From contig CM046453.1 of the NCBI GenBank assembly GCA_025506515.1, positions 30,985,791 through 31,049,790 on the forward strand: DNA of 64,000 nucleotides. The letters are read 5' to 3'. The translations under genes were made by a program, and so were the position numbers. The DNA comes from Flaveria trinervia (Eukaryota; Streptophyta; Magnoliopsida; Asterales; Asteraceae). Positions 45,848 to 58,301 of the stretch are shown here, piece after piece. The notes below the pieces were generated by a model, which saw nothing but the letters and a program-made list of their open reading frames with translations, searched no databases and had not been told where the DNA came from. Position 1 is the stretch's first letter. The number at the start of each line of letters is the position of its first letter.

Positions 45848-48800
45848 AAACTACCATAGGTAAGTCTACCAAGATTTCTGAGATGATAGGACGTGATGTG
45901 GAATTAGAAGGTCACAAGTTTCCTGTTAGACCATTCGTGATGACCTTAGGTGGGTTTGATGTAGTCCTGGGAATGGATTGGTTGGCGAACCCGCGAGGCG
46001 AACATTGTGTGTTGCATGAGGATGATTCATTTGACAACGCCTGACGAGAGTTTTGTGACAGTTTATGGTGATCGGTCACTATGATCCTGAAAGTGATTTC
46101 GATGACGGTGGCGGGAAAGTGCATGAGGCGTGGATGTAGTGCCAACTTGGCCTACGTGAAGGATGTGGATACGCTAACACCACAACTAACCGATGTACTA
46201 GTGGTGTGTGACTTTCCAGATGTATTTCCTGAAGACGTACCAGGAGTGCCACCGAACCACGAGATCGAGTTTCAGATTGATCTGATACCGGGTGCCCAAC
46301 CTGTTGCTAAGGCATTGTATCAGTTGGCTCTAACTGAGATGAAAGAGTTAGATGGAGCGATTGCAATAGCTGCTTGATAAGGGGTTTATTAGATTGAGTA
46401 TCTCTTAATGGGGTGCTCCGGTCTTATTCGTAAAGAAGAAAGACGGTAGCATGACGATGTGTATTGACTACCGTAAGCTAAATAAGTTGACGGTAAAGAA
46501 TCAGTACCCGGTACCGAGAATTGATGATTTGTTTAATCAACTCGAAGGTGCTAGTTGGTTTTCTAGGATAGATCTTTGATCTGGCTACCATCAGCTAAAT
46601 ATGAAAGAGCAGGATATTCCTAAAACAATTTTTCACAGGCGTTATGGTCACTACGAGTTCCTCGTTATGTCACTTGGGTTGACCAACGCGCCAGCTCCTT
46701 TTATGGATCTGATGATATGAGTGTGTGAGCCGATGTTGGATAAATTATTGATTGTGTATATCGATGATATCTTGATTTATTCGAAGAGCGAGGATGAGCA
46801 TGCCGGGCACATTCAAGAGGTGTTGGAGACATTGAGGAGGGAGAAGTTGTATGCTAAATTCTCCAAGTGTGCATTCTGGTTACACGAGGTCCAGTTCTTG
46901 GGTCATGTGGTGAATCCTGACGGGATTATGGTGGACCCTGTAAAAGTGGAGGTCGTGATGCAATGGAAGTCTCCAAACACGACATCCGAGATTCGTAGTT
47001 TATTGGGTTTGGCGGGCTACTACAGAAGATTCATTCAAGACTTCTCTAAGATCGCTTCTCTCCTAACCAAGTTGACCCAGAAATATGTAAAGTTTGTATC
47101 GGGTCAAGCTCAAGAAGGCATTCAAGGAGTTAAAGGCGAGGTTGACTCAAGCTCCTGTTCTGTCATTACCCGATGGAAGTGAAGATCTGTGGTTTATTCT
47201 AATGCTTCCTACTCGGGGTTGGAGTGTGTGTTAATGCAGAGGGGAAAAGTTCTAGCCTATGCATCCCCATAGTTAAAGGTTCATGAGGCTAATTACCCTA
47301 CTCATGACTTGGAGTTAGCAGCTGTGGTCTTCACGTTAAAGATATGGAGGCACTACCTATACGGTACAAAGTGCACCATATTCACCGACCAGAAGAGCTT
47401 GAAGTACTTCTTCGAGTAGAAGGACCTAAACATGAGGTAGAGGACATGGTTGGAGCTTATAAAAGACAATGACTGCGAGATCCATTTCCATCCGGCAAAG
47501 CCAACGTAGTGGCGGGTGCCCTTAGCTAAAATGAGAGACCCGAGCCGATTCGGATGAAATCTTATCAGTTGATCATTACCTCGTATGTTATGAAGCAAGT
47601 TAAGGAGTTTCAGGATGAGGCATTGAAAGAAGATCATCCTAACTCCGAAAGAATGAGAGGTCTAGTCGCGGAATTAGGTGAAAACACAGTTGGTGTTAAG
47701 ACCCGATTCGGGCGGATGTGGATTCCTCGTTTTGGGGATCTACGCGTGAAGATTATGGATGAAGCTCACAAGACTCGGTACTCTATTCATCCCGGTGCTA
47801 CAATGATGTACCAAGACATGAAGAAAGATTATTGGTGGCGGGGTATGAAGCTTGATATGGTGTAGTATGTGAGTAAATGCCTTACTTGTTTACAAGTGAA
47901 GGCTGAGCATCAGAAACCTACGGGAAGGTCCAACCTTTGGATATACCGGAGTAGAAGTAGGAACATATCACCATGGACTTTATTACGAAGCTACCACGTA
48001 CCGCGTGAGGGTATGATGCCATATGGGTCATAGTTGATCGTTTGATGAAGAATGCTCACGTCTTATCGATCCGCGCGACATATTCATCCGAGAGGTTGGC
48101 AGATATGTTCATCAAAGAAATTGTAACTCGTCATGGTTTACCGTGTCTATTGTGTCTGATCACGACACTCGGTTTACATCCAAATTTTGGAAGAAATTCC
48201 ACGATGCTATGGGGACAAGGTTACACATAAGCACAGCTTATCATCCCTAGAAAGATGGTCAGTCGAAAAGGACCATTCAGACGCCGGAGGATATGCTTTG
48301 AGCGTGTGTCATCGATTTTGGAGGGAGTTGGGATGACCACTTACCGTTAGCTGAGTTCTCAAATAACAACAGCTATCATGCCAGTATTGGTATGCCCCCT
48401 TTTGAGATGTTATATGGTAGGAGATGTAGGACACCCGTGTGTTGGGGTGATATTGGAGATAAAGAGTTAGGGAGCGTTGAGGTGGTCGAGGCTACGACAT
48501 GGAAACTGGAAGTGATCAAAGCCTTTATGAAGGTAGCCAATGATAGACAGAAGTTGTATGCTGATAAACAACGTAGACCGGTTGAGTTGTAGGTGGGTGA
48601 TAGACTTATGTTGAAAGTCTCACCTTAGAAGGGTATCATTTGGTTTAGAAAGTGGGGCAAGTTGAGCCCAAGATACATAAGGCCTTTCTGAATCATCGCT
48701 TGAGTAGGAGAGGTCGCCTATAGACTAGAGTTACCAGAAGAGTTAAGTGGAATTCACTCGACATTTCATGTATCTCATCTGAGAAAGTGCTTAGCAGATG

Positions 48801-48905
48801 AGGATATGATTGTACCACTGGAGGATATCAAGGTAGATTAACGACTCAATTATGTGGAGCAACCGGTGGTGATCATTATTTGTAAAGAGAGGATGTTAAG
48901 AATAA
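45848..48905 (+). pseudogene. pol of J: RT, RNase H, integrase, chromodomain tail
   Basis: RT: CIDYRKLNKLTVKNQYPVPR (near 46461-46520), YHQLNMKEQD, and the catalytic YIDD at 46757-46768 inside the open frame 46721-47182. RNase H follows (about 47190-47530) with several stops. Integrase zinc region: RYSIHPGATMMYQDMKKDYWW (near 47776-47837), then CLTC; core segments near 47950-48300 (HVLSIRATYSSERLADMFI) and MPPFEMLYGRRCRTPVCWGD (48392-48451). The tail ELSGIHSTFHVSHLRKCLAD lies about 48737-48800. Most stops replace Gln or Arg codons, consistent with C-to-T decay. The pol of K is missing, so J-like elements are candidate helpers. Confidence 0.85.
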
Positions 48906-49030
48906 AGTGGTTCCTTTTATGCGTGTACAGTGGAAGCGCAAGAAGGGATCTACGTCTACGTGGAGACTGAAGTAGAGATGAGACAACATTACCCACGATT
49001 GTTTGAGGAATAACAGGTTTCGGGGACGAA

Positions 49031-49051
49031 ACCTATATAACGGGGTGGACT
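49031..49051 (+). promoter_or_regulatory. Polypurine tract region of J
   Basis: ACCTATATAACGGGGTGGACT before LTR3. Compared with the copy at 41584-41604 the run AAGGGGG is altered to AACGGGG, which should weaken the PPT. Confidence 0.65.
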
Positions 49052-49546
49052 TGTAACACCTAGTTATTTTTTTTGAAGACTCAAACAAAAGAATAAAGTG
49101 AAGAAAAGAAAGAAAAGATATATTACCCAAGTTAAGGGGTGAAACGTGTCAAAGGACAAAAGTTTAAAAGTTGGTGATAAAGATGGTATGGCCACCCATA
49201 TGTCACACATATCACATATCATTCGGATTTTAGAGAGAGAAAGCAAAGAGAAGCAGAAAACTTTTGGGATTTTGAATACCATGAAGAAAAAGATCGAATT
49301 TAAGGTAAGAATTCATGTGTTTAAGATGTTCTTAACTAGTTTCATCCTAGTTGTATGCTTATGTATGTTGTATGTGTTTGGTTGTGTGTGTTTGGTGGGT
49401 TTTAGGTGTTTGAGCTCAATTTCATTGAACGGCTATCGAACCGCCATACTCAGGTAACCGGTTTGCAAACGGGTTTGAATAAGTCTTACCCAAAAGCTGC
49501 AAAGGTGAGTTCTAGAACCCCTCTTTACATGTTTTTAACTATTTTG
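49052..49546 (+). repeat. LTR3 of J, truncated
   Basis: Matches the first 450 bases of LTR2 and ends abruptly in TTTTTAACTATTTTG, where the sequence switches to the copia array at 49547. It contains a 42-base insertion (49423-49464) absent from LTR2. Confidence 0.8.
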
Positions 49547-49653
49547 GTACCAATCAATAAAGTTGTTATGATTTAGACGTTCCTTTTGGAGGATCGCTCG
49601 TAATGATTGGTTGGACGCGGATGAGTTATCATGATTTTCATTATTTTTGGCCA
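49547..49653 (-). pseudogene. Truncated gag 5' end at the left edge of the L array
   Basis: Encodes only the N-terminus (NENHDNSSASNQSLRAILQ, NHNNFIDWY) and stops at the junction with LTR3 of J. It is identical in place to the gag starts of copies 1 and 2, which shows that a third unit once extended to the left. Confidence 0.8.
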
Positions 49654-51104
49654 TTTACAAAATTTAACAAAGATCTATTTTAGTATTTTCGATATTGTTA
49701 TTTTTAATAATTAATGCCTTTTAAGGTCATTTTTATATTAAAGTCTAGAACCCAACATTACATTCAAATTGTGGTTAGGTGACCTTTATCCCACGATTTA
49801 AATTAATAAGGTGGTCAACGTTTGACGATTGCAACCATTTGCAATTTCTAGAATATGGATCGACTTGAAACATCATATGTAAAGTCGGCATGTTAATCCC
49901 ATCAACACCATTTGGAAACCATACCGTAGGTGATCCATTTGACATGGTTTGCAAACCAAGATACCCTACTTACACCTACGTGTGAGTTTGCCAAATAAGT
50001 GGTTAGGTGACCTTTATCCCACAAATAAGGCATTCTCACCTCAAGTCACAAGTTCTCTCAAAATGGTTAGGTGACCTTTATCCCACTAAGAGTTCCCAAG
50101 TGACTCAGGTGTTGTGTAAAAGACGGGTGTTGATGTTGTTAGTAAAAAAGTTTAGAGGTTCAAAATTCTAGTTTAGAAAACTCTATGTACTTGTATTTGC
50201 ATGCTTTCAAATACAAGGTACCCTATGGTTCTTAGATTAAGGCCTATTTTAATCTTTAAAATCATTAAACCATTTTAGTAACTTTATTTAAACTTTTAAG
50301 AACCATCAATTTTCAGCTTGTTAAGTTTGTTAATGAGTTTGTTATGAATATCCAAATATCAACCAAACAATCAAACAACAAACAATCAACCAAACATAAA
50401 CAACCATATGTGCATTTGTGCATAACCATAGCATCTAAAGTGGTCCACACTTGTTTGCCATCACAAGTGTGGTCCATAGGTCATTCCTAAGGGTCACAAA
50501 CAAAGCAAATGGAAAACATCCAAAGCCTCCCACTTGAAACCGCATCCAAAATGCTCCATGTTTCTTTCATGACCTTCCTTTGTGCTTCCAATGTGTATGT
50601 CTTCATATTACAAGATATAAAGTCCTAATACAAGATATCTAGTAAAATGAAAATACACCTAATCTATATATTACAACCCAATAATAAATAAATTACATTT
50701 GAAACAAAGCACAAACAACAAATAATACAACCCAATTGAATGAACGAATACAACCATCACAAACATCCAAACAATCACAAGGTCAATGGCTAGGTTATGC
50801 ACTAAAACAAGCATCCATTATATCATCCAAAATATAACTATGAATCCCCTTAAAACCAATGAATTTTCAGCCAACATAAACTGAAAAATTCGGGTTTAGA
50901 TGTTGTCCAAACAACACAACTATCAACATATATATATCTTTCAAGATTTAATCACAAGCATGTATAATATAATCTTGAAAGTTGGGGATTCAACAAAACA
51001 GAAACATAGCAGCCCCAAATCAGCTTATAGAGTTTATTATCATTCTTTAAAACCATTTTAAGACAAAAAAAGCAAGTCATCCACATAACCGGCTCTTGAT
51101 GCCA
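49654..51104 (-). other. 5' leader of L with PBS (leftmost unit)
   Basis: About 1.45 kb of non-coding leader between LTR a and the gag ATG. The PBS-like TGGCATCAAGAGCC (minus, 51104-51091) abuts the LTR; it differs from the standard TGGTATCAGAGCC. The leader contains three exact copies of TGGTTAGGTGACCTTTATC (continuing CCAC) at 49772-49794, 50000-50022 and 50064-50086. No open frame of note. Confidence 0.7.
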
Positions 51105-52079
51105 TGAAGGGTTTGCTAGAACACAAAATCTAAGTTTAACCATTTAAACTTTCAGGAAACGCAGCGGATATAAATATAGCTTTAAAACCATTTAAAAGCT
51201 GAAAATTTCATGTTCTTAGTGATCTTTTAAGATGTAAAACAAAACCAATCAAAGGATCATTATATGTGAATTAACGAGCTATAATATGAGTAAAACTATA
51301 TATAAAATCACAGCCACAATGAGCTGTGATTACTACCTCTTTGAGCAGCAAGAAAACGACCAAAAGTGAGAGATTTGGGATGCTAAAATCGGCCAAGAAC
51401 TCAAGTGTATAGGTCCTCAAGTGTCTATACCCCAAGCCCTTGCAATACACCTTCTTGTTAGGTAGATTATCACCAAGAACACAACAAAGCTTGCTCTTAA
51501 AAACTCCAAAGAATCTGCCAGGTTCGAAGCTTTTGAGAGAGAAAGAGAGAAGTTTTGTTGCATGCAATGAGAGTGGGTTCTTGAGAAGTGAAGTGACCTA
51601 GACTACTTAATGTGTGTTATGTTCAAGACCAATTTGGTCCAATAGAAATCAAAGGGGGGGACGGCCAAGGAGGTTTAAATTTGGGTTCCCTCCTTCAAAT
51701 ATCACACATTAAATGTCTTGTTAACTAGACATACAAATAACAATTTAATTGTATGTACAAGTTATATACAACTTATACAATTAACCATTTAACTTATAAG
51801 TTGTAATTTCTCATTATTATTTGGTGTCATCTAACTAATTTAAATAACACTTCAAATAATATTATTGAACAAAATATCCTAATAAGTTGTTCCCTCTCAT
51901 ATCAATTTATTTAGAAAACCCATTTTCTAAATTGGTGTAAATATTCAATTGCATGATCTTATCATCAATTAAATATATTAATTGGTGTTTGCTAAGCTTG
52001 TTATTGGGTATAACCCGACTTGGATCATAACGTACTAACCACATCAATATTCTAACTGTCTTGGCACACAGAATCCTCA
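51105..52079 (-). repeat. LTR a of L
   Basis: About 975 bp. The minus-strand start is decayed (GAGTGAGGATTCTG here versus TGAAGGATTCTG in LTR b); it ends CCCTTCA at 51105. It contains a perfect 9-bp hairpin AATCACAGC...GCTGTGATT (51306-51331). LTR a differs from LTR b mainly by one-base indels. Confidence 0.8.
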
Positions 52080-52848
52080 CTCCCACTTGCCCAAGATCAT
52101 AGAAGATTGATGTAAGCAGTAAATTCCGCCTAACAACGGTTACTACCCTTAATACGCATGACTTATAGCCATTCAATAACATCATCTCTTTCAAGTACCC
52201 TACTTGAAATGATTTAGGTGAATTAATCATCTATCCTTTTGTTACAGATGTCATGTTAAATCCAAGGACACAGAATGATCATTCCTTGTTGATTTAACTT
52301 AATCAGGCCTTAGACATCTAACTCTCAACGAATAAGAGGAACAAATTCCATCTTGACTACATACGTTTCTCACAAACACTTCGTGTTATATCTGAACATA
52401 CCCTTATGTACTGTCCACTATTTCAGGACAATGAAGAATTAGTTCAAGGTATAATACTTAGTGAATATCAAAACTCAATATGTATCTCAGGTCGGAGGAT
52501 ACCAATGATATTCGCCTTTACTCAAATTTACTTGATCAATCATTAAGATTCCATGTAGTAAAATTTGAGATGCGGGTTAGTCCAATATTTGTGTCCCACA
52601 AATATCTACAACCTTGGTAGCAACCCATGCTCTATATTCATCCTTATGAATATCAACCAATCCAAGTTCATAATAATCTTACTCTCACACTTGTTCCCAC
52701 AAGTATGAGCGACTACGGACATTTTAGAGTAAACATTTTACTCATGGATAAAACATGCTAAATAGGAACATTAATTGAAACACTATAACCAAATAATTGT
52801 TATTCAAATAATATAGAGTTCCACATATCCAAATACAAAATTTACAGA
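52080..52848 (-). other. 3' noncoding region of L copy 1
   Basis: About 770 bp between the pol stop and the PPT-like GGGCAAGTGGGAG next to LTR a. AT-rich, no coding frame. It is long for a Ty1/copia element, in which the LTR usually follows pol closely. Its function is not known. Confidence 0.65.
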
Positions 52849-55800
52849 TCAAATCCAATCACTGGAATATCGAAGTCCCATGGCACAAGTATGACCTTCA
52901 TGCTTTGCCTTTTCAAGGAGCTTCGTGAGAGGATCCGCAATGTTTTGATCCGTGTGAACTTTGCGAATACATATCTTTCCCTTTTCAACTTCATCTCGTA
53001 TGTAGTTGAATCTCCGCTCAATGTGCCTAGTCTTTTGATGAGCACGAGGTTCCTTGATTTGAGCAATCGCACCCTCGTTGTCACAAAAAATCTCTAGGGG
53101 TTCCTGAATGGAAGGGATAACCCCTAGATCGGCAATGAATTTCTTCAACCATGCAGCTTCTTGAGCTGCCAATGAGGCGGCGACGTATTCTGATTCTGTA
53201 GTTGATAGAGCCACCACATCCTGCTTGGAGCTCTTCCAAGAGATAGCTCCTCCATTCAGAATGAAAATGTATCCCGATTGTGACCGTGAATCGTCACGAT
53301 CGGTTTGAAACTCGCATCCGTGTAACCTTTTACAACGAGCTCCTCGTCACCAGATCCATAGATCAGGAACATATCTCTTGTCCTCCTTAGGTATTTAAGT
53401 ATGTTCTTAACAGCCATCCAATGACTGTTTCCAGGATTTTGCTGGTACGACTTGTCATGTTCAAGGCGCATGACACGTCCGGTCGAGTGCATATCATCGC
53501 ATACATGATGGATCCAATAGCTGATGCGTATGGGATTGCCTTCATTTTATCTTGCTCATCCTTTGAGCTAGGACATTGAGTCGTACTCAATATTGTTCCT
53601 CTTTGAATAGGTACGGTACCTTTCTTAGAGTTTTCCATCTTGAACCTTTTCAAGATTTTATCAATGTACGCACTTTGATTCAAACCAATCAACCGCCTTG
53701 ATCTATCCCTATAGATCTTTATTCCCAGAATATAGGCGGCTTCACCAAGATCCTTAATGGAAAACAACTTCCAAGCCAGGTTTTTACACCTTCCAGGTTT
53801 GGAATGTCATTTCCAAATAGTAGTATGTCATCAACATACAATACTAGGAAAGTTATTGTGCTCCCACTAGCCTTCTTATACACACAAGCCTCATCAGCGT
53901 TTTTGATGAAGCCAAATTTCTTTACTTCCTCATCAAACGGTGATTCCAGCTTCTCGATGCTTGTTTCAATCCATAGATTGATTTCTTTAACTTGCATACT
54001 TTATTAGGATGTTTTGGATCGACAAAACCTTCAGGCTGAACCATATAGACATCTTCCTCAAGATATCCATTTAGGAAAGCGGTTTTGACATCCATTTGCC
54101 AAATCTCATAATCATATGAGCAGCTATGGCAAACAATATTCTTATAGACTTTAGCATCGCAACAGGTGAGAAGGTTTCATCATAATCAACCCCTTGAGTT
54201 TGAGTGAAACCCTTCGCTACAAGTCTAGCTTTATAAGTATCCAAGTTTCCATGCATATCGGTTTTCTTCTTGAAAACCCACTTACTTCCAACTACCTTGG
54301 AATTAAGAGGTGGTACAACAAGTTCCCAAACTTGATTGTCATACATGGATTGCATCTCAACGTTCATGGCCTCAAGCCATTTGTCACAATCCGAATTGGA
54401 CACTGCATTATGGTGTGGTTGGCTCATCTGAATCTACCACATAGCATCCATCCATGAAAAATCCGTATCTTTCAGGTGGATTACTAATTCTACCACTTCT
54501 TCGAACGTTTTGTGTGTATTGATCACCCCCTTGATCATCCTCAACATCCTCATGTTGAGTGCTAGTTTCAACCAAACGTGCATAGGGTTGTGGTTCTTGA
54601 TCTTCTTCAAGGTCCACTGTTCTACTTCCAGCTCCTTCCATAAGAACTTTGTTTCTAAGAACTCACCCTTTCTGGCAACAAACACTTTTTGTTCCAGTGG
54701 ATCATAGAAATAATATCCCATAGAATCTCTAGGATATCCAACAAAGATACACTTGGTGGATCGGACTTCCAATTTGTTTGGGGTGGAGTCTTAACATAAG
54801 CCTCACATCCCCAAACCCTTAAGTATGATAGGGATGGAACTCTTCCATGCCATATCTCAAAGGGTGTCCTTTCTACCTTTTTGGTTGGGGCCATATTTAG
54901 AATACGGGCCGCGGAGAGCAGAGCGAAACCCCAAAATGATAGAGGTAATGTGCTTCTAGCCATCATAGATCGAACCATATCCAATAAGGTTCGATTTCTC
55001 CTCTCTCAGACACACCATTATGTTGTGGTGTTCCAGGTGGAGTGAGTTGTGAGACAATCCCACAACTGCTAAGATGATCTTGAAAAGCATCACTCAGGTA
55101 TTCACCTCCTCTATCTGTATGGAGAACTTTAATTGACTTGTTAAGTTGATTTTCTACTTCATTCTTGAAGATTTTGAACATTTCAAAAGCTTCATCTTTT
55201 GCCTTAATAAGTACACATACCCATAGCGACTATAATCGTCGGTAAAGGTAATGAAGTATCTTTCACCATTCCTAGTCATTGGCTTAAAAGGACCACATAC
55301 ATCCGAATGTATGATTCCTAATAGATCTTTTGCCCTTTCGGTAGTTCCACTAAAGGGTGTCTTAGTCATTTACCTTGTAAACAAGATTCACAAACGTCAA
55401 ATGAATCACATTCATTTGTTTTAAAAGACCATTCTTTTGTAGTGTTTGTAAACGTTTCTTGTTTATATGGCCAAGACGATATGCCAAAGATAGGTATCAC
55501 TCAAGTCCAACTTGAGTTTCTTGGTGTTAGTTTGGTACAATGAGCTATTTAAAGTATTTTCATGAACCAATTCATAAATACCATTAATGGGAATAGCTTT
55601 AAAAAGAACATACCATTAAAAGAAACATGAATATCTTTTTCAACAAATGATAATACATATCCAAATTGTTTTAACAGGGCTACAGAGATATATTCCTAGT
55701 CAAACTAGGAGCATACAAAACATTGTTCAAAATCACTTCCAAACCATTTGGAAGTTTCAAGATGTAGTCACCACGGGCTTCAACTTGAACTTTAGCCCCA

Positions 55801-56847
55801 TTGCCCATGTAGAGGCTTACATCCCCTTCCTTGAAGTCACTACTTCTTTTGAACCCCTGCAACAAATTGCAAATGTGAGTTCCACATCCGGTATCTAATA
55901 CCCATGTGTTAGAGGATATCATGTTTAAATCAATATGGATCATGTATATTGTACCTGAGGTCTGCCCGGCATCCCTCTTTGCTTTCAACTCTTGGAGATG
56001 GACAGGACAATTCCTTGCCCAATGTCCAATCTCCCCACACTTGAAGCATGGGTCGTTAGTAGCAACCTTTTGCTTTTTCTCTTGTGGTTTGGGTGGCATC
56101 CTTGCCACCCCTTTCCCTTTTCCCCAAGCGGGTCCCTTACCCTTAGCAACCTTTGCCTTGGGTGCGGGACGAGGCCTTTTATTGTTCCCACCTTCATTGA
56201 TGGTGAGAACGGGTAAAACCCTTTTACCCATGGCCGCCACGGCCGTTTTGAGCATTGAGTGAAGCTCACCAATGCTTTTGTCCCATGCATTCATGTTGTA
56301 GTTCAACACGAATGTCTCGAACTTCTTGGTATGGCCATTGAGGATCAAATCCATGGCCAATTCCTTCGAGACGGGACAATTTAGCCTCTCGAGGCGGTCA
56401 ATATGACTTTTCATCTTAAGTACATAAGATGAAACAGATTGGTTGTCATCCATACGACACGCATGGAGTGCTCGAACCGTTTCGAAGCGCTCAACCCTTG
56501 CTTGCTGTTGGAACGTTTCCTTCAGTTGGGTTATCATGTCGTAAGCTCCGTGATGTTCATATCCTTTTGGAGATCCGGAGTCATGCTCGCTAGCATGAGA
56601 CAAGACACTTGGACGGAGTCCTCAGTGTATTTCAGCCAATCGTTATAGGCCTCCTCATTATCCTCAGAAGGTTGATCGGGATTGGGTCGTCTAAAACATA
56701 TGATCTTTTCTCTTGCTTGAGAACGATTCTCAAGTTTCGGTACCAATCAATAAAGTTGTTATGATTTAGACGTTCCTTTTGGAGGATCGCTCGTAATGAT
56801 TGGTTGGACGCGGATGAGTTATCATGATTTTCATTATTTGTGGCCAT
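52849..56847 (-). pseudogene. gag-pol of L copy 1, many frameshifts
   Basis: ATG at 56847 (MATNNENHDNSSASNQ). Gag continues to a CCHC knuckle CFKCGEIGHWARNC and protease LDTGCGTHIC within the frame 56603-55680. Integrase (LLGIIHSDVCGPFKPMTRNG, 55369 onward; TPPGTPQHNGVSE, 55181 onward), RT (SKWVFKKKTDMHGNLDTYKA near 54285; YVDD in 53997-53719) and RNase H (ALSTTESEYVAASLAAQEAA near 53210) are all present. More than ten frameshifts, each a one- or two-base indel relative to copy 2, and no nonsense substitution that I could find. The protein would otherwise be of normal length. Confidence 0.85.
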
Positions 56848-58301
56848 CTACAAAATTTAACAAAGATCTATTTTAGTATTTTTGATATTGTTATTTTTAA
56901 TAATTAATGCCTTTTAAGGTCATTTTTATATTAAGTCTAGAACCCAACATTACATTCAAATTGTGGTTAGGTGACCTTTATCCCACGATTTAAATTAATA
57001 AGGTGGTCAACGTTTGACGATTGCAACCATTTGCAATTTCTAGAAATATGGATCGACTTGAAACATCATATGTAAAGTCGGCATGTTAATCCCATCAACA
57101 CCATTTGGAAACCATACCGTAGGTGATCCATTTGACATGGTTTGCAAACCAAGATACCCTACTTACACTACGTGTGAGTTTGCCAAAATAAGTGGTTAGG
57201 TGACCTTTATCCCACAAATAAGGCATTCTCACCTCAAGTCACAAGTTCTCTCAAAATGGTTAGGTGACCTTTATCCCACTAAGAGTTCCCAAGTGACTCA
57301 GGTGTTGTGTAAAAGGACGGTGTTGATGTTGTTAGTAAAAAAAGTTTAGAGGTTCCAAAATTCTAGTTTAGAAAACTCTATGTACTTGTATTTGCATGCT
57401 TTCAAATACAAGGTACCCTATGGTTCTTAGATTAAGGCCTATTTTAATCTTTAAAATCATTAAACCATTTTAGTAACTTTATTTAAACTTTTAAGAACCA
57501 TCAATTTTCAGCTTGTTAAGTTTGTTAATGAGTTTGTTATGAATATCCAAATATCAACCAAACAATCAAACAACAAACAATCAACCAAACATAAACAACC
57601 ATATGTGCATTTGTGCATAACCATAGCATCTAAAGTGGTCCACACTTGTTTGCCATCACAAGTGTGGTCCATAGGTCATTCCTAAGGGTCACAAACAAAG
57701 CAAATGGAAAACATCCAAAAGCCTCCCACTTGAAACCGCATCCAAAATGGTCCATGTTTCTTTCATGACCTTCCTTTGTGCTTCCAATGTGTATGTCTTC
57801 ATATTACAAGATATAAAGTCCTAATACAAGATATCTAGTAAAATGAAAATACACCTAATCTATTTATTACAACCCAATAATAAATAAATTACATTTGAAA
57901 CAAAGCACAAACAACAAATAATACAACCCAATTGAATGAATGAATACAACATCACAAACATCCAAACAATCACAAGGTCAATGGCTAGGTTATGCACTAA
58001 AACAAGCATCCATTATATCATCCAAAATATAACTATGAATCCCCTTAAAACCATGAATTTTCAGCCAACATAAACTGAAAATTTGGGTTTAGATGTTGTC
58101 CAAACAACACAACATATCAACATATATATATCTTTCAAGATTTAATCACAAGCATGTATAATATATCTTGAAAGTTGGGGATTCAACAAAACAGAAACAT
58201 AGCAGCCCCAAATCAGCTTATATGAGTTTATTATCATTCTTTAAAACCAATTTTAAAGACAAAACAAGCAAGTCATCCACATAACCGGCTCTTGATGCCA
58301 T
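56848..58301 (-). other. 5' leader of L copy 1 with PBS
   Basis: Equivalent of 49654-51104. PBS-like TGGCATCAAGAGCC on the minus strand at 58300-58287; 23-bp repeats at 56964-56986, 57193-57215 and 57257-57279. No coding frame. Confidence 0.7.

Larger units (their letters stand above)
40185..49546 (+). mobile_element. Tekay-like Ty3/gypsy element J, rearranged
   Basis: Order: truncated LTR1 (40185-41439), scrap of the 3' end of an internal region (41440-41604), complete LTR2 (41605-44061), PBS, gag-pol (44411-48905), PPT, truncated LTR3 (49052-49546). LTR2 has a PPT on its left and a PBS on its right, so two elements once shared it (LTR-internal-LTR-internal-LTR), with the left internal region now nearly gone. 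The pol layout, PR-RT-RH-IN with a chromodomain-type tail, fits chromoviruses of the Tekay/Del group. Confidence 0.8.

Noticed and set aside
55906..56262. Plus-strand frames in the gag region of L with hydrophobic stretches
   Set aside because: Antisense shadows of the gag nucleocapsid region, repeated identically in copy 2.
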